Assembly (NCBI GenBank): GCA_001460835.1
Contig: CYKH01000140.1
Location: 1-43,905 of the forward strand
Length of the DNA stretch: 43,905 bases
Source of the DNA: Bodo saltans
Taxonomy: Eukaryota; Euglenozoa; Kinetoplastea; Eubodonida; Bodonidae
Direction: 5' to 3'
Shown one piece after another: positions 9,402-19,300 of the stretch. A program made the translations under genes and the position numbers. Below the pieces are notes generated by a model that saw only the letters and a list, made by a program, of their open reading frames with translations, searched no databases and was not told the DNA's origin. The stretch's first letter is position 1. Each line of letters starts with the position of its first letter.

Positions 9402-10100
9402 ATGTCACACGACGAAGACGCTCGTCCTATCGAACGCAGTGCGCGCAAGAAGCCAACTTCAGCATCGTCGGATACTCTTGCTGCCCCCCGTCGCCATCGT
9501 GCGGTGGACCCTCGGTTCGACCCCATGTACGGCTCGATGGACAAAAAGCAATTCAACAACAACTACAAATTTCTTGAGGATCAGCGTGAAATCGAGCAAA
9601 CGACCAGATTGGCGCGTATTAAGCGACTTCACATGATCGTGCGGCGACACCGGCTGGAGGCTGCGGCAGCAGAATCAGGCGAAGATCTGGGCGAGGAGTT
9701 TAACCTTACTGAGGACGAACAAGAAGTATTCCTTGAGGGTATCGATGAACGAGACGCGATCGCACGCACTGCAGCCCTTCGTGAATTGGCAACTCTTCGG
9801 CGGACTCCCGTATCACAAATTGAAGATGAGGTTGCGCAACTTAAACGGCAATCATCCCTCTACCGATCTAACGTTGGCGACGTCAAGGCCAAGGATCGTG
9901 CCAATCTTGTGAAAAAGCGCATCATGAAGGAAGAAGTAGCCTCAGTCAAGAAGGGCGAGAAGCAATCGCCGTACTTCTTGAAGAAGAGCGAACTGAAGAA
10001 GCGCGTCATGGAGAACCGCTTCGATGAGTTGAATGAGCGCGGTGGTAAGCTTGCTGTCGATAAGTACGTGGGCAGAAAGAACCGCACACCTAAAAAGTGA
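9402..10100 (+). CDS. RRP36: rRNA biogenesis protein RRP36
   Basis: A 232-residue basic protein carrying both ends of the RRP36 (DUF947) signature: DPRFDPMYG at residues 36-44 followed by NNNYKFLED, and near the C-terminus SPYFLKKSELKKRV from residue 189 followed by RFDEL and DKYVGRKNR. In yeast and human the protein belongs to the 90S pre-ribosome and is needed for early 18S rRNA cleavage; a nucleolar site is expected here. The central part is a long charged helix. The length is in the usual range. The ATG at 9402 lies directly after the splice acceptor, and the DPRF motif sits the usual short distance from the N-terminus. Confidence 0.93.
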   Translation: MSHDEDARPIERSARKKPTSASSDTLAAPRRHRAVDPRFDPMYGSMDKKQFNNNYKFLEDQREIEQTTRLARIKRLHMIVRRHRLEAAAAESGEDLGEEFNLTEDEQEVFLEGIDERDAIARTAALRELATLRRTPVSQIEDEVAQLKRQSSLYRSNVGDVKAKDRANLVKKRIMKEEVASVKKGEKQSPYFLKKSELKKRVMENRFDELNERGGKLAVDKYVGRKNRTPKK

Positions 10101-10175
10101 GTGAGAGAGAAATTATCGCTTTTTGACCAAAATAGCGTGTCGCGCACACTCCTTTCCATTGACGTTAACAGTACA

Positions 10176-10236
10176 CTTTTTTCCTTCATTTTGCGGTTAA
10201 CACGTGTCTCCAACTCTTGCACCTTTTGTTTCAAAG
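10176..10236 (+). promoter_or_regulatory. Trans-splice acceptor of the CLC gene
   Basis: A loose pyrimidine-rich run ends in CCTTTTGTTTCAAAG, with AG at 10235-10236. It gives a leader of about 150 nt. Another T6 run with AG at about 10344 could be used instead. Confidence 0.4.
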
Positions 10237-10386
10237 TCGTTTAGAGATTTTCGTGACAATTGATAACTTTCCTCGTGTCTTGTGTTTCGCACTAACCGAG
10301 CCAGAGAAAAGGAAAAGTGAAAGACAAGAGTTACACATCAGCCGTTTTTTTGCACAAAGGCTTCGTATTGCACACAGTTACAAAAA

Positions 10387-13300
10387 ATGGGCCGGTTTCC
10401 TACATTCAAGAGTTTTCAAGACGGTGTGAAAGGGGCGTGGCGTGTCTTTGCCGATACTGCAAACCCCAGCCTGCGCCACGAATATACCTCACCTAGTGAC
10501 TACCAAGAGATTGAGGCCCAACAAGCAGCCATGGCTGCGGAAGCAGCAAAGTTTGAATCCATCGACTATTACAAGAGTTACCCGCAGATGTACATGAGCC
10601 ACTTGCGAAGTTCAGACTGGCGAAATGTGCCACTGCCGAGTACCCCCCTCACCACACCTGACCACGGCGGTGGTGGTAGTGCTGGTCAAGCAGCAGCCCG
10701 AGAGAGTGGGCCCAGTACCAGTAGCAGCGAGCAGACCCCTGACGCTCACCGACTTACATCATCATCTTCCGCCTCCTCGCCATCACAGCCTCGCCGGCAT
10801 CGAACCATCGAAGAGATAGAGGAAGGCAGTCCCATCAACCCGTGCTCAGCCATTGCATCGGCTATTTGCGGTTCATCGGCCGCAAGGGACGGTGCCAGAA
10901 ATGCCGCCAACGCAATTGTCGAGGAAGTGACGGCGTACGATGCCTCGTCACGGAACTCCACTCTCCGCTGGCTTCTGCATGTCCTGATCGCCGTGTCGGT
11001 TGGCTTGGTGGCATCTGGCATCACGTCCGCAGTGTCCGCTCTAGAGAAGTGGAAGGCGGCGACTCTCTACAACATCGTCGTCCACCACACGAGCGCCGGG
11101 AGCAGATCCATGGGATATTTTCTTGGCATTCTCTTCTGGTCTGGCACGTCACTGGTGCTCGTTGCGATTGGCACCGCGATGGTGGTGTGGGTTGAGCCGG
11201 CTGCAGGCGGCAGCGGTATTCCAGACGTGATTGCCTATCTCAATGGTGTCATGAAGCCCAAGGTGGTCAACTTACGCACCTTTATCACCAAATCTATTTC
11301 CTGCATATTTGCCGTATCTGGAGGCCTACCAGTGGGCATGGAGGCGCCGCTGATTCAAATTGGTGCGATTGTTGGTGCGGGTGTGACCCAAGGGCGCAGT
11401 CGTACGCTGGGATGCCAAACAAAATTATTCCAAGCGTTCCGAAACAACAAAGATCGTCGAGATTTCATCACTGCCGGTGCGGCGTGCGGTGTGAGCGCTG
11501 CGTTCGGCGCCCCCATTGGAGGGTTGCTCTTCGTTATGGAAGAGGTATCCAGCTTCTGGGACTATTCCGCAGCTGGGCAGATTTTCCTTGCCTCCATGAT
11601 CAGCTTTTCCACAGTTGCATTCATTAACAGCATGTCAGAGAATCAACACGATCTAGGTCGAGTGACGAACTCTGCTGCCGTCCTATTCGAGGTAAACGTG
11701 AAGATTCCCCTCAACTTGCTGGCTGTCGTGCCTTCTCTGTTCCTCGGGGCACTCTGTGGCTTGTTTGCAGTTGCATTCACCAAGTGCAGCCTCATTGTGA
11801 GTCGATTTCGAAAGCGCGTAATCCGTCCCTACACATGGCGTCGCTTTGCGGAGCCAATGATCATTGTTGGGTCCTTCACGTTTATTATGTTTACCCTCGC
11901 CATCATGCCTGGCTGCAGCCCGACCACTGCCACCCCCACCACGGCTACGACAGCCGGAGAGGACATCCAACTCTGGCACACTGAGAATGTGTCATCCTTG
12001 GTGAACTTCACGTGCCACCAAGACGGGTACTACAGCCCCCTCGCAACGCTCAACTTGCAGTCCACAAAGCAAACCATCCGCCACTTATTCAACCGAGAAA
12101 CCGTGTCAGAGTTTCCAGCTGGGGATGTGTTTCTCTTTTTCCTCGTCTACACAGTGTTTGCGTGCTTATCTAGCGGCACCTTCATCGCCAGTGGCCTTGT
12201 CGTACCGCTGCTGTGTATGGGGGCAACGTTTGGACGATTGTTTGGGCTGTTCTTAGTAAGTGCTTTTGGGAGCGAGGGAGTTGCACCGAACTCGTACTTC
12301 TCCTCGGAATCCTGGATGGACCCCGGCGTCTTTGCGTTAATCGGCGCGGGTGCACTTCTTGGGGGCGTGAATCGAATGGCGATGTCCATCTGCGTCATCA
12401 TGGTGGAGCTCTCGGGAGAGCTGCACTACCTCCTCCCCATCATGGTTGCGATTGTGATCAGTAAAGCCGTGGCGGATTGGTTGTGCGAACCTCTGTTCCA
12501 CCATATGCTGCATCTGGACCACGTGCCGTACCTCCCCATGCACCTGCACAAGGAGTTCGAGCAGTTGACGGCAGCGGATTGTATGCGACAGGAAGTGCTC
12601 ACTCTCCGGGAACGCGAGTCCACCAAGAATCTCCTTCAAGCGATTCGAACCACGACGCATCACGCATTTCCAGTGCTCGGGGAGGACTATGACGACGAAG
12701 TCGAGAAGGTCGAAAATATTTTTGGGTACATGACTTCGTCGTCGCTCGCTACGGACAGCCCTGCGAATCGCACCCCAAGTCGAGGAGCGCAACAGCATTC
12801 GGTCTCTTCACCACTGCTGTATTCTCGGCCAACGTCGAAGGACTTTGATCGCCGTGTGACGACCCCGCGATCGGCTGGTGGTACGGCGCAAACAACTTTT
12901 TCGGCGCCACCCTCGGACCCCACGAGACCGTCTGGGGACAACGGCCGACGTCTGAAGTTCATCGGGATGGTGACGCGAGAAGATATTCAAGTGTTTCTTT
13001 CTCTACCCGCCCTTCAACATTTTGCTGTCAATGAAGGCCGTGACTTGACATCATCGTCATCCACCACCACGCCTCCTCTTGCTCCCCCCAGCAGCAGCAG
13101 CGTTGCGCCACCTCCACCATTCGAAACGGACGGCACATTTGCCGCCAAGAACAGCAGCACAACGAGTAACGGCAACAACAGCAACGGCGCTGCAGGCGCT
13201 GGAGAATCGACTTCCTCGCCACAGTATATTCGGCGATTGAATGCATTGATTCAAAAGATCAACGGCATGTCGTGGATCGACTGGATGAGCCACCAGACGT

Positions 13301-13866
13301 CGCTCTTCTTTGTGACAGGCGACAAGAAGTGGCATCAGAACTGGACTCGTGCCAACACGACGCTGCAAGTGAACGATGCCTCGTCTCCTTCACCCGCACC
13401 AAGTCGAGGCATCTCTTCTTCTTCTTCTTCTGTACAAATGGATGCGACCCTCGGCACCACAGGATCTGGGCTCTTCGGCAATACTGTCGATGCCCCAGGT
13501 GCAAGCGTGCTGCGCAACATGTACTGGGTGGATGAGTCTCAGTTGCCTCCAGTGATAGACTTATCGTTGATCGTGAATCGATCCCCGTGGGTGATTCCTC
13601 CGTTCTTTAACCTCAGCATGGCGTACAGCACGTTCCGATCGATGGGTCTGCGTCACATGGTGGTGGTTGACGGTGACGATGTTCGTGGTATGATCACCAG
13701 AAAAGATCTCCTTGCGGATACGTTGCGCGTGAAGTTGATGGAGCTGCACATGAGGCTTCGAGAAACGGCAATGTCTGACCGCACCCGTCGAGCGTTGGAA
13801 CGTGCTCGGGAAGAGCAGAGGGCCGTTCAGCAGCAGTTGCAGCGCCGCCTTGAAAAGGGACAGTGA
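10387..13866 (+). CDS. CLC-family chloride/proton exchanger with two CBS domains
   Basis: A 1159-residue membrane transporter. CLC landmarks appear in order: GSGIP at 275-279 (central chloride site), GMEAP at 317-321 with the gating glutamate E319 where most family members have GKEGP, MEEVSSFW at 384-391 with E386 at the proton-glutamate position, and SGLVVP ending at P607 in place of GLFVP. The paired EE and the SSFW context resemble the CLC-6/7 intracellular exchangers, so coupled Cl-/H+ exchange in an endomembrane is likely. CBS1 begins near 727 and is interrupted by Ser/Pro-rich inserts; CBS2 spans about 1063-1110 (GLRHMVVVDGDDVRGMITRK). The protein is several hundred residues longer than usual because of the disordered N-terminus and CBS inserts. 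A coiled, Arg/Gln-rich tail ends it. Confidence 0.93.
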   Translation: MGRFPTFKSFQDGVKGAWRVFADTANPSLRHEYTSPSDYQEIEAQQAAMAAEAAKFESIDYYKSYPQMYMSHLRSSDWRNVPLPSTPLTTPDHGGGGSAGQAAARESGPSTSSSEQTPDAHRLTSSSSASSPSQPRRHRTIEEIEEGSPINPCSAIASAICGSSAARDGARNAANAIVEEVTAYDASSRNSTLRWLLHVLIAVSVGLVASGITSAVSALEKWKAATLYNIVVHHTSAGSRSMGYFLGILFWSGTSLVLVAIGTAMVVWVEPAAGGSGIPDVIAYLNGVMKPKVVNLRTFITKSISCIFAVSGGLPVGMEAPLIQIGAIVGAGVTQGRSRTLGCQTKLFQAFRNNKDRRDFITAGAACGVSAAFGAPIGGLLFVMEEVSSFWDYSAAGQIFLASMISFSTVAFINSMSENQHDLGRVTNSAAVLFEVNVKIPLNLLAVVPSLFLGALCGLFAVAFTKCSLIVSRFRKRVIRPYTWRRFAEPMIIVGSFTFIMFTLAIMPGCSPTTATPTTATTAGEDIQLWHTENVSSLVNFTCHQDGYYSPLATLNLQSTKQTIRHLFNRETVSEFPAGDVFLFFLVYTVFACLSSGTFIASGLVVPLLCMGATFGRLFGLFLVSAFGSEGVAPNSYFSSESWMDPGVFALIGAGALLGGVNRMAMSICVIMVELSGELHYLLPIMVAIVISKAVADWLCEPLFHHMLHLDHVPYLPMHLHKEFEQLTAADCMRQEVLTLRERESTKNLLQAIRTTTHHAFPVLGEDYDDEVEKVENIFGYMTSSSLATDSPANRTPSRGAQQHSVSSPLLYSRPTSKDFDRRVTTPRSAGGTAQTTFSAPPSDPTRPSGDNGRRLKFIGMVTREDIQVFLSLPALQHFAVNEGRDLTSSSSTTTPPLAPPSSSSVAPPPPFETDGTFAAKNSSTTSNGNNSNGAAGAGESTSSPQYIRRLNALIQKINGMSWIDWMSHQTSLFFVTGDKKWHQNWTRANTTLQVNDASSPSPAPSRGISSSSSSVQMDATLGTTGSGLFGNTVDAPGASVLRNMYWVDESQLPPVIDLSLIVNRSPWVIPPFFNLSMAYSTFRSMGLRHMVVVDGDDVRGMITRKDLLADTLRVKLMELHMRLRETAMSDRTRRALERAREEQRAVQQQLQRRLEKGQ

Positions 13867-13967
13867 ATTCTACAAAGAAAATGAAACATAGCTTTAGCTG
13901 CAAGAAGAAGATTACCATTTTAGCTTCAAACGCGAGAGGCTTAACACAAGGTAGCAACCTTTCACTC

Positions 13968-14012
13968 TTCTTTTTTATTTATTTTTTGCCCTCCTTTGCT
14001 TATGTGCCGCAG
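13968..14012 (+). promoter_or_regulatory. Trans-splice acceptor in the 13867-14266 gap
   Basis: A long pyrimidine-rich tract ends in GCCGCAG (AG at 14011-14012), a strong acceptor. The resulting 254-nt leader contains upstream ATGs near 14071-14082, so a later acceptor (AG at about 14128-14129) may be used. Nothing else is supported in the gap. Confidence 0.5.
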
Positions 14013-14266
14013 GCCAACTGTGCTGCGTGTCTGGACAGTGCGACGACAATTCTTCCCCATTGACGTTGAACATGAAAATGAATGTCGCTCAACTTTTGTT
14101 CTCACGCTTTCGTATGCGATGTACACAAGGTCATAGAAATGAGATAAAAAAGAACAAGTGCAGTTGTCGTCCACTTGTCAAAAATCTCTCAAAACTCAAT
14201 CAGTTCATTCGCACGCATTTTCTGAATTTTGTGAGCCAGAGAACACCCCGCGTGCTTTGATTTATT

Positions 14267-14926
14267 ATGAGTGAGTTCACAAAGCACGAAGTGAGTTGCG
14301 TGATGCAACACTTTGCCTCCATCTTAGAAGTGCCCGTCGGCAGTCTGCAGATGTTGATGGTGGCGACTGTTGCGGAGGTTCTTGGTGATTGGCAAGCAGA
14401 GTGGAGCAGCAGCTGCCCTTCTTCTTCATCGCCAAACACAACGACGACCGCTATTGCTGTTGAGACATCCAACGCCGGTGTTGGTGAAGTTGTTGCCCAA
14501 CACAATCCACAGGAGTCATCATCATCATCACATGTGTCGTCAACCACTGCTTCTTCTTCACCGTCTCATCTCCGTGTGATTGCAGCGAAATTAGAAATGT
14601 GGATGTGCGCCATGTTCGAAGACATGTCCACGGCCTCCGACCTGTACTTCACAGAATCCATGGTGCATTGCCTGTGGATGGCTGTGCAGCAGCATCCCGC
14701 CATCTCCTGCCGCCGAGTGGAGATGCTGACTGGATGTCCCCGCACCAGCGTGGAAAGTATTGTGATTGCACTCACGCTCCAAACGTTCTTGGAGACGAGA
14801 AGGAGCAGCGCGTTGTTCTCTGGGATGACGATGGATGAGCTGCTAGGTGTGGACGTATTCGTGGAAACACACGGTGGTGGGCTCGTTGAATATGTCGAGG
14901 GATTGCTTGAGGGTGGGGTTTCTTAG
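14267..14926 (+). CDS. Hypothetical protein, 219 residues
   Basis: Not recognised. The ATG at 14267 opens an intact frame. Two folded helical blocks (about 1-45 and 105-219) flank a low-complexity linker rich in Ser and Thr. The second block, with LCH-like spacing of hydrophobics and the segment RRVEMLTGCPRTSVESIVIA, could be a winged-helix or similar small helical domain, but this is only a shape impression. There is no signal peptide or membrane segment, so a cytosolic or nuclear protein is likely. It lies between the CLC gene and the acidic nuclear-type protein in the same direction, with a short 119-base gap after it. Confidence 0.65.
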   Translation: MSEFTKHEVSCVMQHFASILEVPVGSLQMLMVATVAEVLGDWQAEWSSSCPSSSSPNTTTTAIAVETSNAGVGEVVAQHNPQESSSSSHVSSTTASSSPSHLRVIAAKLEMWMCAMFEDMSTASDLYFTESMVHCLWMAVQQHPAISCRRVEMLTGCPRTSVESIVIALTLQTFLETRRSSALFSGMTMDELLGVDVFVETHGGGLVEYVEGLLEGGVS

Positions 14927-14995
14927 TGACTTGAGTTTTTGTGCTATGAGAGTAAAAGTTGCGGCTTTTCCCCACGCTCACAGCAGATGACTCGC

Positions 14996-15021
14996 TGGTC
15001 CTTTCTTTTCATAACACACAG
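14996..15021 (+). promoter_or_regulatory. Trans-splice acceptor of the acidic protein gene
   Basis: The tract CTGGTCCTTTCTTTTC is followed by AG at 15020-15021. It leaves a leader of only 24 nt before the ATG at 15046. Confidence 0.55.
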
Positions 15022-15045
15022 AAAAAAAAAGGAGAGAAATAACAG

Positions 15046-15942
15046 ATGTCGGGCGAGTCGCCAGTCACTAGCAGCAGCAGCGGCCCAGCTGCAGACGTTG
15101 ATCAGCGCATTGTGTCCCTCGTCGGTAAGATTCAAGCGAAGGTCCCTGCAGATAAGAAACTCAGCGCGGCTGTTGTCGTTCAACTTCTCACAAGTAAATT
15201 CCAAGCTCAGTTTCCGGGAGTGGACTTTGCCCAAAAGACGGGAATCATCGAGGCGGAGATCAAGCGACTGTATTCCGCAGCAGCAGTCACTGCGCCATCT
15301 GTAGCCACAGCGCCAGCTGCGGCCACAGCAACGGCGCCAGAGGCGAAGAAAGGCAAGGATGAGAGTGACGACGATGATGAGGAGGACGACAGTGACAGCG
15401 ACGCATCGGAAGAGGTTGAGGAGAGTGACGAAGAAAGTGACGAAGAGCTGAGCTCGTCTGGCAGCGACGATGACGACGAGGAAGCCGAAGAGACCACCGC
15501 AGCTGCTGCTGTTGGCGCTGATGGTGAGCCGGCGCTCAAGAAACCTCGCGTCGATGAACACGCCACACCCGTCGGCGAAGATGCGGAGGAGTCCGCTGTC
15601 GCTGGTATGGAGGCATCCACTCGAGTTCCGTTGATGCTAGCCTTCACCGCCAAGCTGAGCTACCGTCCCCGAAAGCAAGGGGAAGACGAGTCCGCCCAGG
15701 ATTACTTGACTAACTACTTAATCCCGTTCTTTGAGAGCAAGCAACTGAATCCGAACGAGTTCGGGAAGAGTGCCGTCAAGAAGTACAAGCTGCGCAAAGA
15801 ATTGAACGATTTACAGGCAGACGGTGGCAGCCTTGCGCTAGATCGCACGCAGCGCCGTGGTAGGGGTCACTTTGCTGTGCCACCACCTCAGTCTGAGACC
15901 GCTGCCCCCCGGCCAGTCTTCATGGATGAGGAGGAGGAATAG
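15046..15942 (+). CDS. Acidic nuclear-type protein with a possible DEK C-like domain
   Basis: A 298-residue protein in three parts. Residues about 19-76 form a small helical domain (KKLSAAVVVQLLTSKF then KTGIIEAEIKRLY) whose spacing resembles DEK C-terminal or similar chromatin-associated domains; this is a suggestion, not an identification. Residues about 105-160 are a long Asp/Glu/Ser tract with many SD and SE pairs that look like casein-kinase-2 sites, followed by KKPRVD, a possible nuclear localisation signal. The C-terminal region has a conserved-looking segment (RKQGEDESAQDYLTNYLIPF) and an RGRGHF element, then ends in EEEE. Such acidic-tract proteins are commonly histone or ribosome-assembly factors, but the function here is unknown. 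Confidence 0.7.
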   Translation: MSGESPVTSSSSGPAADVDQRIVSLVGKIQAKVPADKKLSAAVVVQLLTSKFQAQFPGVDFAQKTGIIEAEIKRLYSAAAVTAPSVATAPAAATATAPEAKKGKDESDDDDEEDDSDSDASEEVEESDEESDEELSSSGSDDDDEEAEETTAAAAVGADGEPALKKPRVDEHATPVGEDAEESAVAGMEASTRVPLMLAFTAKLSYRPRKQGEDESAQDYLTNYLIPFFESKQLNPNEFGKSAVKKYKLRKELNDLQADGGSLALDRTQRRGRGHFAVPPPQSETAAPRPVFMDEEEE

Positions 15943-16078
15943 AAGAAACACAAACATGCAGAACCAAAGAGGAGGGATCCCTTGTCTCTCGTGATCCGCA
16001 CTTTTGATGATGAAATAATCGGAGAAGCTAAAAAGTCAAACCTCCAAGAATAGTTACAAAATTGCGTCTCTAATTGTG

Positions 16079-16140
16079 CAATTTGTTTATTCATTGTTTC
16101 TTTATTTTTTTCATTTTTCTCAACAAAAAAGGGCGTGTAG
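16079..16140 (+). promoter_or_regulatory. Trans-splice acceptor of LRR gene A
   Basis: A T-rich tract is followed by GGGCGTGTAG with AG at 16139-16140. Three more AGs follow at once in the GTCGACAG triplet. The 15943-16365 gap contains nothing else that I can support. Confidence 0.5.
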
Positions 16141-16164
16141 GTCGACAGGTCGACAGGTCGACAG
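16141..16164 (+). repeat. Three perfect copies of the octamer GTCGACAG
   Basis: The octamer, which contains the 6-bp palindrome GTCGAC, occurs three times with no spacer directly after the predicted splice acceptor of gene A. Each copy ends in AG. Confidence 0.9.
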
Positions 16165-16365
16165 CTGTAGCTAGCCTAGTAAAACAATAACTGTGTGTGC
16201 ACGCACTAATAAATCTAGCAAACGAAGCACACGTCGCAAACACATTACTGAGTGGGCAAGAACGCCATGCACCAGCACCAGTCTCGCGACGATGTTTCTC
16301 CTCCATCCTCCATCCCCCAGTCAGCGCCATCGCAACATTTCGATCCGCTGAAAAGAATCAGCTCG

Positions 16366-19300
16366 ATGTTCATCATCATGTCTTTCCTCCTGGTGATCAT
16401 CATCTGTAGCTCTTTCTTTGTCAACGCGGATGACGCCGCCGCCGACTGCCTCTGTGATACCCCTCAGAACAGAGGTGTCCTCTTAGCGTTTCAAAGAATC
16501 ACTGGAAATGCTTGGACGTTTGACACCAGCGTCCCTTTATGCTCCTGGGGAAACACTGCGGTGACGTGCAACGATACGATCGTGACGGCTGTGGATTTGC
16601 GTGGTGGGGGCCTGTTTGGTAACTTTAGCGCAATATTGCCTTCAGTGAACTCGACAACGTTCAGCTTCAGCGGACTCTCATCACTCAGGACTCTGGACCT
16701 CACCAAGAACCCACTGCTGTATGCAAGCATTCAACAATTCGAATTTCCTCCCTCATTGAGAGTTCTGCGCTTGCCAAGTGGGTTCACAGGGAAGTGCCCC
16801 GAGCAACTGTTGAATCTGACCACGTTCTCATGCCCACAGTGTGGATTACAAGGCCCACTTCCGACGTCGTGGTGCAGCAACAACAATACAACGTCAGGGA
16901 ACACTACTACGATGCAACTTCTGGAGGTGATAGAGCTCACAGGAAACGCTGGCCTCGTTGGGCCGCTACCGTCGTCCTGGGCAGCGTGCCCATTAACGCT
17001 TGTCGATGTCAGTGGAACTCGAGGTGCCGGCGCAATTCCATCATCGTGGCGGGACGAACAGCAGTTGATGGCGAAAACGATCGCTCGCCTGCGTCTGGGC
17101 TCAAGTGGGCTACTTGGTGATCTTCCTGGCGCGTGGTTCACATCAGTATCCTTTCCAAAACTCGTGGAGTTATCGGCGCCAGATAATCTCCTAAACGGGA
17201 CGTTACCCATAAACATCTCGCAAGCTGTGCTGATGTCGCTTGACTTGTCCTTTAATCAACTATCGGGACAAATACCGCAGACCCTTGCAGCGTCGCTTTC
17301 CACTCTAAAGCTGTCTCGAAACGCTTTCGACGGCGCACTTCCCGCAGTGCTCCCCTCTGCAATGACTGTGATTGATGTCTCTGATAACACTGGCCTCACC
17401 GGTCCCATCCCCGTTGACTGGTCAGAAGGCGCATCGGCCCCTGCATTGCAACAAATTCTTCTCGGCGGATGCAACTTGAACGGCTCGGTGCCCCAAGGCT
17501 GGCTATACACGTCTGCAGTCGAGGAATCACTGGTCACACTCAATCTGTCCCACAACCAGTTTCAAGGAGGACTCTTAATGACATTTGGGCTGTCATCGAC
17601 GGTTGTCCCCAAGTTTCTTTCGTCGTTCGACGTGTCGTGGAATAAGTTGAGCGGATCGTTACCCACGTTTGTGAACAGCATCGCAATTGTTGACGTGTCG
17701 CACAATCAACTTCAAGGGTCCGTCCCATTGACACTCCCTACGAGCTACTTTGACGCGTCCGACAATCTCCTCACGGGATCTCTCATCGCGTGGGGAACGC
17801 AGATTGGGATGTTGGATCTGTCCTTCAATCAACTCTCAGGAGCGCTCCCATCAGGAGGTGCGATGATCTTCACCGCATCCTTGTTAAATCTTTCTCACAA
17901 CTTATTCAGCGGAGTGTTGCCCGACAGCATAGGTGATACCGCCACCACAGTTGATGTGTCGTGGAACCGTCTGGTACTCCCGCTGCCCTCAGTTGGAACT
18001 GCGGGGCTGATGTCTTCTCTTAGCTTAGCGCACAACGCCTTGGTCGGTGGACTGGCGCCTCGTGGTGTGTTGGTGCAGCAGGCAACGCTTTTCTCATTGG
18101 ATTTGTCAGACAACGCAATTACATCCATTGTTACCTCACCAAACAATGCCACCGCGCAACTTGTCACCCTTCCTCCTAACCTTCAGCGTCTCACGCTTCG
18201 GAATTGCTCCGTACAACGAATACCAGACATCTTGCCTGATACACTGCAACAACTTGACTTGTCCGCCAATATCGAGCTCGGCGGTAGTAGTGGAGGCCAG
18301 CAGCTGTCCGGCTTGTGGCGTTGGAGCTTCGCATTGCGTTCTGTGATTCTATCCGATATCCCATTACTGGTGCTGCGTAAGGTACCCATTGCCCTGTGCG
18401 CACGGCTGTATGGCGCTGAGCTTATCACACTCGGCGGCGGGTTTCAAGTACGTTTTCCGAAAATCCAAATCAATTTGTTGGGCACACTCGTCGAATTTCG
18501 GAATAGAACCGGCGTGGCGTTGTTGGTGAGCAACTATGACGCTCAGGATGCGTGGGTTGCATCTTGGTGTCGATCGGAAACAAACTCTGTTGCGATTTCC
18601 GCTTCACACGCAGCTCCATCGCCGTCGATGACACCGACGAAGTCGCCAACGTTTTGGAGGAATGATGATCCTCATCGAACCACGTCTTCGTCAAAGTCCA
18701 TCACGTACCCGTCGCTCGCGCTATCTGTGGATTCCACCAAAACGTTAACGCTCCCCTCAACAAAGACGTCAACAATTTCTCGCACATGTGTTATCACTCC
18801 TTCGGCGACGTCAGCCTCTATTTTGGCAGAGTCTGCTTCATCGTCCTGGTCCTCCTCGAGGATGACCGTCACTCGTTCAGCAAGCAGCGCAAGTCAAAGC
18901 ACCTCGTTGAATAGTGCAGCAACAAACTCACATGCGCTAGATCTCACTTCGACCGGAATGCTGTCAACGACACCAACGCTACCTCTTCCCAACTTCGTTT
19001 CCGTACAAGTATCTGCTGTCGTCGCGTCTGCAGTGAGCACCGGAGCAGCGACGATTGCTGCTATCATTGGCGCATCGCAAGCAACGAGCGCGTTTGTCGC
19101 CATTGGCCAAGGGTCCTTCGGAGCACGAAGTCTACGCGACAAGTGCCAATCCATCGCCGCAGCAGCTCAGCAGCAGCAGCGGAATTCCGTCAACGCCACA
19201 GCCTTGTCGATCGCCGATGAGCCATTCTCAGATATCACCGACAACCCGACCACACTCTCTATTCCTGTAGGAGTGCACAGAGGACTTCAGAACGCTGCAG

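Noticed and set aside
14944-15653. Two long - strand frames opposite the acidic protein gene
   Set aside because: They are Ser- or Leu/Arg-rich shadows of the repetitive Asp/Glu codons on the + strand and have no splice signal.
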